In this document: piece after piece, positions 19,411 through 27,986 of the stretch
Layout of the letters: each line of letters opens with the position of its first letter
Position numbering within the stretch: the first letter of the stretch is position 1
NCBI GenBank assembly: GCA_050015095.1
Contig: JBEKCC010000004.1
Span: 62,001-126,000, forward strand
DNA length: 64,000 bases
Source: MVRE01 sp015660965
GTDB taxonomy: Archaea; Halobacteriota; Methanomicrobia; Methanomicrobiales; Methanospirillaceae
Reading direction: 5' to 3'
Translations under genes and position numbers: made by a program
The notes under the pieces: model-generated
The model's input: only the letters and a program-made list of their open reading frames with translations
Told to the model about the DNA's origin: nothing
Database searches by the model: none

Positions 19411-20028
19411 ATGTTCTGTCCGAAATGTGGAAAGGAGACTGACGCTTCCGGAAAATATTGTCAATGGTGCGGAGCGGATATTGAAGCAGTCGCACCGAAA
19501 GCTGTGATGAATATAGAGACAGAAGATGAGGATGCTGAAACTCCTTTAACTGGTGATTATGCTGGTCTCGGTAGACGACTTTTTGCGTTTATCATAGATG
19601 CAATATTACTGTTGATCTTGATCGCCATTACTGCTAGTTTCTTCAATCTCGTTCAAGGTGTGAAATATTTCTATTATTATACAGTCCAACATGCACCAAT
19701 TGCTTCTTTGACCGATGTTGGTACTCCAGAAGCAGCATTCATTCCGATTATTGCTTCACTAGGTGTTCTCTTTATTGTCGTCCCATGGCTTTATTTTGCA
19801 GGATTTGAGTGCTCACGAGGCATGGCAACTCCGGGAAAAACGCTCTTGCGTATTGTAGTAACAGATAAAGAAGGAAACAGAATAAGCTTCGCCCGTGCAA
19901 CGCTACGTCACTTCGCAAAATTCATTTCCACTCTTATCATTTTTATTGGTTTTATTATGATAGGATTTACCAAGAAGCGACAGGGACTTCACGATAAAAT
20001 CGCAGGATGCATCGTTCTACTCCCTTAA
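19411..20028 (+). CDS. Zinc-ribbon RDD family membrane protein
   Basis: A 205-residue protein. The N-terminus is a zinc ribbon, MFCPKCGKETDASGKYCQWC (two CxxC pairs). After an acidic linker comes an RDD domain with three membrane helices, including the Arg in GLGRRLFAFIIDAILL, GMATPGKTLLRIVVTD and a final KRQGLHDKIAG. RDD proteins may transport compatible solutes or ions, but most are uncharacterised. The frame opens eight codons earlier (19387), but AGGAGAGAGG at 19400-19409 supports ATG 19411. Confidence 0.88.
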   Translation: MFCPKCGKETDASGKYCQWCGADIEAVAPKAVMNIETEDEDAETPLTGDYAGLGRRLFAFIIDAILLLILIAITASFFNLVQGVKYFYYYTVQHAPIASLTDVGTPEAAFIPIIASLGVLFIVVPWLYFAGFECSRGMATPGKTLLRIVVTDKEGNRISFARATLRHFAKFISTLIIFIGFIMIGFTKKRQGLHDKIAGCIVLLP

Positions 20029-20075
20029 ATTCTTTTTAACACTATATTTCAATCAAATTTCAAAAAAGAGCAATA

Positions 20076-20330
20076 TTATTTGTACTTCACTTTCATCATA
20101 ACCAGAACAAGGATTAGCCCAAATGTTATTATATTGGCGAGGATGATAGGCATGGAATTAATCGAAATACCATATACCGCCCATAGTAACATACCAAGAC
20201 CGAAAAGTGTCAACATCGCAAATGAAAAGTCGTGAGTCGAGCGGAGTTTCCATGTTTTGATTACTTGTGGAAGAAAAGAGATGGTTGTTAGCGTGCCGGC
20301 AAAATATCCGATCATAATTGTAATATCCAT
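20076..20330 (-). CDS. SemiSWEET / PQ-loop transporter
   Basis: An 84-residue protein with three membrane helices and the PQ-loop signature: FAGTLTTISFLPQVIKTW (Pro-Gln at the end of helix 1) and STHDFSFAMLTLFGLGMLLWAVYG. SemiSWEETs act as homodimers exporting or importing sugars and small solutes. The length and topology fit the family exactly. The gene stands alone; the 285 bp upstream holds no other recognisable gene. Confidence 0.92.
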   Translation of the reverse strand: MDITIMIGYFAGTLTTISFLPQVIKTWKLRSTHDFSFAMLTLFGLGMLLWAVYGISINSMPIILANIITFGLILVLVMMKVKYK

Positions 20331-20615
20331 GTGAAATCTCTTATTTTGTTGTCTGCCTGACGATTAAAATTACGCGTTAGATTTGCATGATAGCGAAGTC
20401 TTGAAGGGATTGGTTCTGTCACGTCTAATCAAATTTCCTGCAATAATGAGGAATGTATATAAATAAAAAGGAGACCGTGGCGGGAAGTCCGAGTGCGTTT
20501 CTTTTCTTGTTTATTTAAATGAAATCTGTGGCGTTTCCATTCGAAAATATTTAGAATTTAATTGTTTGTATCTTTCACCCGATATTATTAAACAGGAAGG
20601 CAACATAACCGGTGA

Positions 20616-21914
20616 TTGCTCCTCGCATGGGAGGAATGTCTCATACTTCACAAACTTAGCTCCACTACGATTAAAAACAAAGATCTCTTCACGCTCATCT
20701 CGCTGATTGCGATTATAATTGTTTTCCCATACTTTGAGACTACCAGCATAGGTGATATCCTTCTTGTTTGTCTTTTTTCTGCACTTTTGATTTCGGCACT
20801 TTATGAGGTAAGTGATCACCCGCGGCAGATCGCAATTGGTATACTTCTCGCAATCCCGACATTGCTTGCAGCTTGGACGAATGTGTTCCGAAACGTGCGT
20901 AGCATTTGGATTGTAGAACTCATTACAATAATCGTATTTCTAATTTATATCCTCCTCGCTATTCTCAAACGGATACTCACCGCCCACGATGTTACGATGA
21001 GGGAGCTCTATCGCGCTGTTAATGTCTATATTATGATTGGGATAGCATTCGGTCTGATTTACACCCTCATTGAGTTTCTTACACCGGGATCCTTCCATTT
21101 TACATATGGAAAACAGACTATCTCCTCGCTCTTGTATTTCAGTTTCACGGCTCTCTCCACTGTCGGATTTGGGGATATTACCGCTGTTGCACCTATCGCG
21201 AGATCGATTGTAGTCATCGAGATGATAATCGGTATCATGTATATGGCGGTTCTAATCGGTTTGCTTGTCAATGCGCACTATATCTCAAGATATACAACAC
21301 GAAAAGAGAGAGAAACAGCTGGGATACCAGATACTCACAAACTAAGTTCCAACAAATTACCATTACTTTCTTCCGGTGGTCCACTATCGCTTATTGCAAT
21401 TGCAGTTACGCTCAATCTCGCTACGTCAATCCTAATGGTTGAATCTCATATCCCTATTTTCATGGATACGTGGGGGACTTCGTTAATAGTGATTATCGGC
21501 GGTTTCTGGATTGGAGCGTGTGCAGGTATTATCTATAACTTAATCATGGCATTCACCATTTGGAACCCTTTCTCATTAATTTGGGCAACAAGCAGCATTT
21601 TAGTTGCTGGCTCAACATGGTTTTTTTGGAGACGGGGATGGATCAATCTAAAAAAACCGTTTAAGCTCGGCGCGGCAGGGATAATAACCGGACTTTTAAA
21701 CACCCTTCTGACAATGACAATCATTGTACTTGTTCCAACATCTACCTATGAGGGGACATTAGTTGTCGAAACGTTCTTTTCCAGTGTCGCAGGAAATCCA
21801 GCAATTGGAATACTTATCGGGAACATAGTGACGGAAATCACTGACAAAACGTTATCTCTCGCTCTGGCTGCGGTAGTAGCTCTCTTTTTACAGGACTATA
21901 TCAAAACCAGCTGA
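20616..21914 (+). CDS. Two-pore-helix ion channel fused to an ECF-S-like membrane domain
   Basis: A 432-residue membrane protein. Helices near residues 25-110 are followed by a channel module: a helix, a P-loop with the selectivity-filter-like TVGFGD (near residue 188), then a closing helix. After a polar linker (residues 225-255) a second block of about six helices resembles ECF transporter substrate-binding subunits (WIGACAGIIYNLIMAF, GAAGIITGLLNTLL). The second assignment is by pattern only. The frame opens just after a TGA, so TTG 20616 is the only early start; no in-frame ATG occurs before residue 127. The start, or a sequencing or frameshift effect there, is uncertain. Confidence 0.72.
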   Translation: MLLAWEECLILHKLSSTTIKNKDLFTLISLIAIIIVFPYFETTSIGDILLVCLFSALLISALYEVSDHPRQIAIGILLAIPTLLAAWTNVFRNVRSIWIVELITIIVFLIYILLAILKRILTAHDVTMRELYRAVNVYIMIGIAFGLIYTLIEFLTPGSFHFTYGKQTISSLLYFSFTALSTVGFGDITAVAPIARSIVVIEMIIGIMYMAVLIGLLVNAHYISRYTTRKERETAGIPDTHKLSSNKLPLLSSGGPLSLIAIAVTLNLATSILMVESHIPIFMDTWGTSLIVIIGGFWIGACAGIIYNLIMAFTIWNPFSLIWATSSILVAGSTWFFWRRGWINLKKPFKLGAAGIITGLLNTLLTMTIIVLVPTSTYEGTLVVETFFSSVAGNPAIGILIGNIVTEITDKTLSLALAAVVALFLQDYIKTS

Positions 21915-21972
21915 TATCTTGAAAATTTTTTAAAGTCACCGAAATAGAGACTGATAGGTTTGATATAACCTT

Positions 21973-22620
21973 CTATTCGACATTTGAGAGAGAACCCTTA
22001 AATTTGATAAGCTCTTCACAAAATTCTCCCAAGTATTTATCCATTGATAGACTTCCTTCTTGAAATACGCAGTCTTCTTCTTCAATTATTTTATTGATCA
22101 TATCACGAGTGGGAAGAATGATATCGATCGGAACCCCAGATTCATTCGATCCTTGAATAAGAGCCCGACGAAAGATACCTAAACAATACGCTATGCGAAA
22201 TTTGTATATATTACGCGTCTTATCAAGATAACCTGCCACTCGTTCGGTTTCAATACGAAGAAAATCTTCCTTAATCTTCTCGTCTTTACATTTTCCCAAC
22301 ATATAATTGTAGTGAGCATACGGATACATTTCTTCAAGCTCGGCAGGGACAATGCCACAGGTTCCGAAAATAATAATATGATATTGCGATGCGTCAAAGA
22401 TTTGCGAGATTATCATCCTTATGAGCTGATGGCTAGGGCTTGTACTATAGGGTTTCCGGACTGAACAGGGCATGAAAATAGCAATATCACGAGGAATCAC
22501 TTCATATTCTTCGATGATATACCGATATGATTTTTCAAACTCTTCAAGATAAAACGGGGGATCCGTCAAGAGGGGGGTCTGACCCATCTTTGTTCTTGTC
22601 CGTTCTTCCTGTTCACCCAT
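21973..22620 (-). CDS. Stand-alone ArcS-core (DUF5591) protein
   Basis: A 215-residue protein containing MPCSVRKPYSTSPSHQL near residue 50. This matches the PC-x3-KPY-x2-S-x2-H signature of archaeosine synthase ArcS, in which this catalytic core modifies preQ0 at position 15 of tRNA. Normal ArcS is longer and has TGT-like and PUA domains; this protein consists of the core only. It may be one piece of a split ArcS or a paralogue acting on another target. Downstream of it lies the channel gene in convergent orientation. Confidence 0.82.
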   Translation of the reverse strand: MGEQEERTRTKMGQTPLLTDPPFYLEEFEKSYRYIIEEYEVIPRDIAIFMPCSVRKPYSTSPSHQLIRMIISQIFDASQYHIIIFGTCGIVPAELEEMYPYAHYNYMLGKCKDEKIKEDFLRIETERVAGYLDKTRNIYKFRIAYCLGIFRRALIQGSNESGVPIDIILPTRDMINKIIEEEDCVFQEGSLSMDKYLGEFCEELIKFKGSLSNVE

Positions 22621-22848
22621 GATTATTCCATATCAGATCGTTCAAGCAATAAAAAGAATTAACCGATTAGATCAGAAGTGAAAAAAGTATAGCCCGGTTT
22701 TAATTAACCAACTATCTTTCTTTATACTGATAAACCGAGACTAATGATAATACATTGTCACCGATTGTTCACTTATAAGAGTGAGAACGAGTGGAATACG
22801 AGCAATTTAGGCCCAAAAAGAGAATTAGACTACAACCAATAGTAATTA

Positions 22849-22921
22849 GGCCAGGGCCGAGATTTGAACCCGGGTCGAGGGATCCACAGTCCCCTAGGAT
22901 AACCAACTACCCCACCCTGGC
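22849..22921 (-). tRNA. tRNA-His (anticodon GTG), without encoded G-1
   Basis: On the minus strand, a 73-nt cloverleaf: acceptor GCCAGGG/CCCTGGC, anticodon stem around loop CTGTGGA (anticodon GTG), a T-arm CCGGG-TTCAAAT-CTCGG, discriminator C73. No CCA is encoded. The base just 5' of the acceptor stem on the gene strand is T, so the G-1 that HisRS needs is not in the DNA at that position. The thg1 gene at 7757-8488 can supply it. Confidence 0.96.
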
Positions 22922-22949
22922 AGATTTCCCTTTTACATTGGAAGTGTTT

Positions 22950-22961
22950 TCTATTTAAGGT
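22950..22961 (-). promoter_or_regulatory. Probable TATA box of tRNA-His
   Basis: On the minus strand, ACCTTAAATAGA is centred about 34 bases upstream of the tRNA 5' end, the expected position for an archaeal tRNA promoter with a short leader. Confidence 0.5.
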
Positions 22962-23118
22962 ATCCTTGTGTGATGACACGAGAGAATATTAACTGAATTA
23001 TGACAAGTGATCTCAAAATAAATATACCGACGCCATTTTCGGTGACTATTAATATCCGTATGCGTCCAGTATTAATCAGGTTGGCATGGACACTTTGTCC
23101 TTAGGTTCATAAAATTTC

Positions 23119-23173
23119 AGGACCGCACCATTTTCTGTGCGGCAACGTGGGTTCTGCCGGCGATGTGTGTCCT
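23119..23173 (+). other. Possible structured leader of infB
   Basis: AGGAC (23119-23123) can pair with GTCCT (23169-23173). Just inside, CCGCAC (23123-23128) pairs with GTGCGG (23137-23142). The element ends 20 bases before the infB ATG. No known archaeal riboswitch is recognised; it could equally be fortuitous. Confidence 0.25.
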
Positions 23174-23193
23174 GTAATGGACTGGTGATAACA

Positions 23194-24972
23194 ATGGCGC
23201 AGAATCCAAAAATTCGTACACCCATCGTTTGTGTGATGGGTCATGTCGATCATGGTAAAACATCGCTTTTAGACCGAATCCGTGGCTCATCAGTTGTCTC
23301 ATCTGAAGAAGGGGCTATTACACAACATATCGGTGCAACGGTTGTTCCAATAGAAGCCATTCGAGCAATGAGTGGAACAATAGAAAAGGCCCCGATTAAA
23401 ATTCCTGGTCTTCTGTTTATCGATACCCCGGGACATCACGCCTTTACTACACTACGCGCAAGAGGTGGAGCTTTAGCTGATATGGCAATTCTCGTCGTTG
23501 ACATAACGCAAGGTTTTCAACCTCAAACAATTGAAGCACTTCAGATTCTGCGTAACTGCCGTACACCTTTTGTGATTGCAGCAACTAAAATTGATAGAAT
23601 TCATGGGTGGCGAGTAAATGCAAACGAAACATTCGTTTCATCATTTACAAAGCAGAACGAACGAGTAAAAGGCGATGTTGAAAACAAAACCTACGAAATT
23701 GTGGGAAAACTCGGTGAATTGGGATTCTCAGCTGACCGGTTTGACCGGATCTCAGATTTCCAGCGTAACCTTGCTGTCGTTCCAGTGAGTGCACATACAG
23801 GAGAGGGAATTGCCGATTTATTATTAGTCATGATTGGTTTAGCTCAGAGGTATATGGGAGAGGAACTTGCTCTTTCAGTTGAGGGTCCTGGCGCAGGCAC
23901 TGTTCTTGAAGTTAAAGAAGAGAGAGGTCTTGGTCTAACATTGGATGTAATTTTGTACGATGGAACACTATCCATCGGTGACGAAATCGCAATCGCAGCA
24001 AAGGATGATGTGATAGTAACCAAAGTCCGATCGCTTTTGAAACCCCGTCCAATGAAGGAAATTTTAATCGAAGACCGATTCGAACGGGTGAAATCTGTTG
24101 CTGCAGCGGCAGGGATCAAGGTTACAGCACCAAAACTTGAGGGAGTAATTGCAGGTTCACCTCTTTTTGTAATCCGTGGTGACCGAAGCGAAGTGGAGGC
24201 ACGAATTAGAAAGGAGATGAGTGAGATTCACGTCAATCTCGCAGAAGAAGGACTTATAATCAAAGCGGACACCATTGGAGCTCTCGAAGCGCTTTGTAAG
24301 GAGCTTGAAACAAAAGAGATTGGCGTTATGCGTGCGGAGGTGGGACCTGTAAGCCGGCATGATTTAATTGACACAGAGACAATTAAAAATCCACTCTATC
24401 GGGCTTTACTCTGTTTTAATACACAAATTCTCCCTGATGCCGCAGAAATGATAAAAAACCCACTTTACACACAAATCAAAGTTTTTGAGGGTAAGGTGAT
24501 CTATCAACTCATCAACCAATACGTTGATTGGCGAGATGAACAGAAGCGGCTTGCTGAGCAAAAACGATTCGAGCATGTCGTTATGCCTGCAAAGATTCGC
24601 TTGCTACCAGATTGCATCTTCCGTCAGAGTAACCCCGCTGTAGTTGGTGTGAGAGTTCTCGGTGGAAAGCTTCGTAGTGATGTTGACCTCATTAAAATTG
24701 ATGGCAAAAAAGTCGGTCATCTTAAAACGATGCAGCTTAGAGGAGAAAACCTCCGCGAAGCAGAAGCAGGACTGGAGGTAGCGATTTCAATTGAGGGAGC
24801 AACGGTCGGCCGGCAAATAAGTGTGGGTGATGATCTCTATGTTGATATTCCAGAGCGACATGTTAAGGTACTCGAGCACGAAATGATTAAGTCCCTGAAT
24901 TTACCATCGCAAGAAGTTTTGTCCGAGTTCACGACAATGAAACGTAAGGTAGACCCATTTTGGGGGAAGTAA
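23194..24972 (+). CDS. infB: Translation initiation factor aIF5B
   Basis: A 592-residue GTPase promoting ribosomal subunit joining. The G domain has GHVDHGKTS (P-loop), DTPGHHAF (G3) and ATKIDRIHGW (G4, NKID variant TKID). Two beta-barrel domains and the long helix linking them follow, as in archaeal aIF5B, without the long N-terminal extension of eukaryotic eIF5B. The frame opens at 23137, but MAQNPKIRTPIVCVMGHVDHG from ATG 23194 is the normal start. rps6e follows 137 bp downstream. Confidence 0.97.
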   Translation: MAQNPKIRTPIVCVMGHVDHGKTSLLDRIRGSSVVSSEEGAITQHIGATVVPIEAIRAMSGTIEKAPIKIPGLLFIDTPGHHAFTTLRARGGALADMAILVVDITQGFQPQTIEALQILRNCRTPFVIAATKIDRIHGWRVNANETFVSSFTKQNERVKGDVENKTYEIVGKLGELGFSADRFDRISDFQRNLAVVPVSAHTGEGIADLLLVMIGLAQRYMGEELALSVEGPGAGTVLEVKEERGLGLTLDVILYDGTLSIGDEIAIAAKDDVIVTKVRSLLKPRPMKEILIEDRFERVKSVAAAAGIKVTAPKLEGVIAGSPLFVIRGDRSEVEARIRKEMSEIHVNLAEEGLIIKADTIGALEALCKELETKEIGVMRAEVGPVSRHDLIDTETIKNPLYRALLCFNTQILPDAAEMIKNPLYTQIKVFEGKVIYQLINQYVDWRDEQKRLAEQKRFEHVVMPAKIRLLPDCIFRQSNPAVVGVRVLGGKLRSDVDLIKIDGKKVGHLKTMQLRGENLREAEAGLEVAISIEGATVGRQISVGDDLYVDIPERHVKVLEHEMIKSLNLPSQEVLSEFTTMKRKVDPFWGK

Positions 24973-25007
24973 AAAAATCACTGTCGACGCGAGGCTTTAA
25001 TAGTGTA

Positions 25008-25022
25008 TCCTGCATATAAAAT
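25008..25022 (+). promoter_or_regulatory. Possible TATA box of rps6e
   Basis: CTGCATATAAAATGG contains TATAAAA about 90 bases before the S6e ATG, so rps6e may have its own promoter in addition to read-through from infB. A clear Shine-Dalgarno TAGGAG sits at 25097-25102. Confidence 0.4.
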
Positions 25023-25109
25023 GGGTACTTCTCATGAGTAAGCGGCAGAGCCGATAACCAGAGATAGATAAACCAAATTTGGATAAAAGAGTCATATAGG
25101 AGTTTTCAA

Positions 25110-25586
25110 ATGGTGGAATTGAAGGTCGTTGTTTCAGACCCCAAAACAGGACGCGCTTATAATGTTGACGCAACTGGTGGCATAGCAAGTACCCTTGTTG
25201 GAAAACGTATTGGAGATGAGGTAGACCTCAGTCCACTAGGACTTGCAGGTTACAAGGTACAAATTACTGGTGGGTCAGATCGCACAGGCATACCGGCAAA
25301 CAAGAGTCTACCAGGTGCAGGAAGAAAGAATCTCCTCATGGCTGGCAATACAACAGGGTACCATCCAAAAATGGAGGGACAGCGTAAACGCAAGATGAAC
25401 CGTGCAAAAGAAATTACTCCAGACTTCGTTCAAGTAAACGCAAAGGTCACCGCATATGGTGAAAAAACCCTTGAAGAGATGTTCCCAGCAAAACCTGTTG
25501 ATGAAAAAAAGGCAGGTAAAGAGAAAATTGCTGAAAAACCTGCTGAAAAAGCTCCTGAAAAGAAAACTGCAGAAAAGAAAGATTAA
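25110..25586 (+). CDS. rps6e: 30S ribosomal protein S6e
   Basis: A 158-residue S6e. The N-terminal MVELKVVVSDPKTGRAY and the GGSDRTGIP and GRKNLL segments are diagnostic. The family core ends near residue 125; here a further tail of about 30 residues, rich in Lys, Ala, Pro and Glu (EKPAEKAPEKK), extends it, as in several methanogens. Adjacent to infB, the standard archaeal arrangement. Confidence 0.97.
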   Translation: MVELKVVVSDPKTGRAYNVDATGGIASTLVGKRIGDEVDLSPLGLAGYKVQITGGSDRTGIPANKSLPGAGRKNLLMAGNTTGYHPKMEGQRKRKMNRAKEITPDFVQVNAKVTAYGEKTLEEMFPAKPVDEKKAGKEKIAEKPAEKAPEKKTAEKKD

Positions 25587-25597
25587 TACAAATACAA

Positions 25598-26062
25598 TTA
25601 ACGATTCTTTTTTACACTTGTTTTTAATTCCTCTAGTTTATCTTCGAACGGTACTTTGTACCGTTTTGCAATAATGGCAATCGCAGCTTCAGGAAGTAAA
25701 TTACCGTCAAAATTATCTTTAATAAGCTTGTTCATTTCTGCAACCACTTCTGTATCTTTTTTACTCGTTGCTTTTGCAATTCTCTCAATTAGCTCCTGTG
25801 ATGGATTCTTTTTTTCAAAAATTGCTGACGTCGGTTTGAATCCAATTGGAATGACGAATCCCGATATATCAAAATTTGGTCGAAACATACCATTATCTTG
25901 AATGAGAAGCCCCTCTTCTTCTGCGTTTTTTAATAGCAAGTTAACTTCATCGGTACTCATCCACTTACGATCAAGTGCATAGTAGTAGACAAGCTCGTTT
26001 TTTCTCATTTCTGGTTTTCTTGAGTGCCTGAACGGTGCTGCAATTGTGATTTGAAACGTCAC
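25598..26062 (-). CDS. DUF2240 family protein
   Basis: A 154-residue archaeal protein of the DUF2240 family. RKNELVYYYALDRKWMSTDEVNLLLKNAEEEGLL looks like a winged-helix-like N-terminal half, followed by ISGFVIPIGFKPT and a helical C-terminus. Its function is not known. It starts at a GTG and follows the next upstream minus-strand gene by two bases, so the two are co-transcribed. It converges on rps6e with an 11-bp gap. Confidence 0.8.
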   Translation of the reverse strand: MTFQITIAAPFRHSRKPEMRKNELVYYYALDRKWMSTDEVNLLLKNAEEEGLLIQDNGMFRPNFDISGFVIPIGFKPTSAIFEKKNPSQELIERIAKATSKKDTEVVAEMNKLIKDNFDGNLLPEAAIAIIAKRYKVPFEDKLEELKTSVKKNR

Positions 26063-26064
26063 AG

Positions 26065-26481
26065 TTATTTACCTAGTAGAATGTTTTTAATATCTAATGC
26101 ATCAAGCCCACCGGGCTTAGTCTCCTTTGCAATGTCGATATCCGTTCGCGAGACACGGTCGGTAAGTCGGATTAAAAAGATATCATTTGCAATCGGTACC
26201 TTACCACTACCTCTCAAAGCGAGGGCAAGAACCGAAATTCGCATGTCAAGCGCTTCAGTTATCGTACCAGGTCGTAATACATCGGGTGTGATGTCACCAA
26301 AAGTTGCTCTGTCGATTGCCACTTCGACTTTGGTCTTAACCTTGACTAATTCTTTTCCAGATGTCTTAGTCGTTTCAGAACCATCCAATGATGCGATATG
26401 TTTGATAGTATCTAAAAACGACAGACCCATCGCAAATGATAATTCTATCTTCTGCGGGAACAGGTAATAGATCCTTCGCAT
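26065..26481 (-). CDS. Conserved archaeal protein of unknown function
   Basis: A 138-residue protein I do not recognise. It is soluble, with a segment TKTKVEVAIDRATFGDITPDVLRPGTITEALDMRISVL followed by a repeated hydrophobic strand pattern, suggesting a beta-rich fold. An alternative start at the internal ATG (26430) would give a 121-residue form beginning MGLSFLDTIK. It is operonic with the DUF2240 gene. Confidence 0.6.
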   Translation of the reverse strand: MRRIYYLFPQKIELSFAMGLSFLDTIKHIASLDGSETTKTSGKELVKVKTKVEVAIDRATFGDITPDVLRPGTITEALDMRISVLALALRGSGKVPIANDIFLIRLTDRVSRTDIDIAKETKPGGLDALDIKNILLGK

Positions 26482-26542
26482 AGATATTGTGTGGGAAATA
26501 CAACAGAAAAAAGATACTGGTTGAATTTGTTATTTTTAGGAT

Positions 26543-26920
26543 TTATTCTAGCAATATTGCGTTAATAACACCATCTTGACCTGGACGGCTAACAATGCGT
26601 GCACGTCCAATATCAGTTCTGATTATTGCACCCTTGGTGAGGAGGTTCCGTCTGACATAGTTTGGATCAGCCCCATTTTCTTCTACTTTCTCGATCTTTG
26701 CCTTTTTAGTCTGACCGTTTGATGGTGTTGTCACGTTTGCATATATTGCACGTAAGGCACGAACTTTCTCATTCCCCCCTGTAGTACGCACAATTTTTCT
26801 CTTATCTTCACCGATATGGGTGTCCGCTGGGGCGAGCCCAATCTCACTCCTTCGCTTTCCTTTTGCAGGACGAATTCGCCCCCCGGTCACTTTCCGAATT
26901 GATTCTCCTTGCCAAAGCAT
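26543..26920 (-). CDS. rps8e: 30S ribosomal protein S8e
   Basis: A 125-residue S8e: MLWQGESIRKVTGGRIRPAKGKRRSEIG is the conserved N-terminus, with KKAKIEKVEENGADPNYVRRN and GAIIRTDIGRARIVSRPGQDG at the C-terminus. Length and sequence fit archaeal S8e exactly. A separate promoter seems to lie upstream at 26976-26986. Confidence 0.97.
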   Translation of the reverse strand: MLWQGESIRKVTGGRIRPAKGKRRSEIGLAPADTHIGEDKRKIVRTTGGNEKVRALRAIYANVTTPSNGQTKKAKIEKVEENGADPNYVRRNLLTKGAIIRTDIGRARIVSRPGQDGVINAILLE

Positions 26921-26974
26921 GAATAAACCCCATTTTTCTTTATAAGTCTTCTGGACTCTTCCCGAAGAACGTGC

Positions 26975-26986
26975 TGTATATATTCC
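26975..26986 (-). promoter_or_regulatory. Probable TATA box of rps8e
   Basis: On the minus strand, GGAATATATACA lies about 60 bases upstream of the S8e start codon, in the 91-bp gap after hypB. Confidence 0.45.
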
Positions 26987-27011
26987 CTTTTCAGTTATTT
27001 AACAACTGCGC

Positions 27012-27659
27012 TCACCGGATAATTTCATCGAGAAGAGCTACAACACCTTCTCCGGTCTTTAAATTTGTTCTGAATACCGACATTTTTGGATTATATCGGT
27101 ATATATCTGACTCCATCCGGTCAAGGTTAGCACCAACCGCTTGAGCAAGGTCAATTTTATTTATTACCCCAATTGAACCGTCTCGAAACATCATAGGGTG
27201 CTTGTTCACAACGTCATCCCCCTCCGTTGAACTGACAATTACGATGCGTTTCTCAGCACCTAATTTGAAATCAGTTGGACAAACCATGTTTCCTACATTT
27301 TCGATAAATAATATATCAATATCATCGAGAGGGAGATGATCAATTGCGTGCTCGACTAGGTGGGCATCAAGATGACATTCCTTTCCCGTATTAGCGTTAT
27401 ATACTGGAATTCCTAGAGTTTTAATCCGTTTAAAGTCATCATCCCCATAAACATCACCCGCAATCGCTCCCGTTCTTTTCCCTTTTTTCACAAGAAGAGG
27501 AACAAGCTTTTCAATGAGTGCTGTCTTTCCAGAACCAATAGCTCCTAGGAGGTCGAATGCCCGAACTCCATGCGCCTTTAAGTGCTTAGCATTTTGTTCT
27601 GCAAGCGTATTGTTGACGTCATAGATATCTTTCTCAATCTTGACGTCGATATGATGCAT
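27012..27659 (-). CDS. hypB: Hydrogenase nickel-incorporation GTPase HypB
   Basis: A 215-residue SIMIBI GTPase which, with HypA, inserts nickel into [NiFe]-hydrogenases. The P-loop is GAIGSGKTAL, the ENVGNMVCPTDF segment holds the Cys of the nickel/zinc site at the dimer interface (with C-x-L-D-A-H nearby), and INKIDL is the G4 motif. The N-terminal His-rich and CxxCGC extension of some bacterial HypB proteins is absent. The open frame extends to 27794, but ATG 27659 (MHHIDVKIEKD) is the correct start; the extension overlaps the divergent srp19. Confidence 0.95.
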   Translation of the reverse strand: MHHIDVKIEKDIYDVNNTLAEQNAKHLKAHGVRAFDLLGAIGSGKTALIEKLVPLLVKKGKRTGAIAGDVYGDDDFKRIKTLGIPVYNANTGKECHLDAHLVEHAIDHLPLDDIDILFIENVGNMVCPTDFKLGAEKRIVIVSSTEGDDVVNKHPMMFRDGSIGVINKIDLAQAVGANLDRMESDIYRYNPKMSVFRTNLKTGEGVVALLDEIIR

Positions 27660-27713
27660 GCACTTAGATGGGAGCGTGCAGTGTTTATACCTTAACACAC
27701 TAACCCTCCTGCA

Positions 27714-27986
27714 ATGGCAGATGAGTGCATACTTTATCCTTGTTACTTCAATGCCGCGCTGAAACGTAGCGAAGGGCGGAGGATTCCCCACCAAAGTGGG
27801 GCAAAGGCACCGTCAATTTCGGATCTTGAACGTGCACTAAAGCGATTGGGACTCAAATTCCGAGCCGAAGATCAACACCATCCTGCACATTGGGAGCGAC
27901 ATGAGGGTAGGGTGGTTGTTGAGTGGAAAAAAGGGAAAGAGGCACTTATAAAAAAAGTTGGACAACAATTGGGAGGAAAGAAATGA
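27714..27986 (+). CDS. srp19: Signal recognition particle 19 kDa protein
   Basis: A 90-residue SRP19: CILYPCYFNAALKRSEGRRIP and the GLKFRAEDQHHPAHWERHEGRVVVEW segment are diagnostic. It binds 7S RNA and assists SRP54 loading. It overlaps the next gene in an ATGA (27983-27986), showing translational coupling. Divergent from hypB with a 54-bp gap. Confidence 0.96.
   Translation: MADECILYPCYFNAALKRSEGRRIPHQSGAKAPSISDLERALKRLGLKFRAEDQHHPAHWERHEGRVVVEWKKGKEALIKKVGQQLGGKK

Noticed and set aside
20511..20819. 102-codon minus-strand frame overlapping the channel gene start
   Set aside because: No Shine-Dalgarno, biased composition and antisense to the channel's first membrane helices.
27660..27794. 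Long N-terminal form of HypB
   Set aside because: The extension overlaps srp19 on the other strand and lacks the metal-binding motifs of HypB N-termini.
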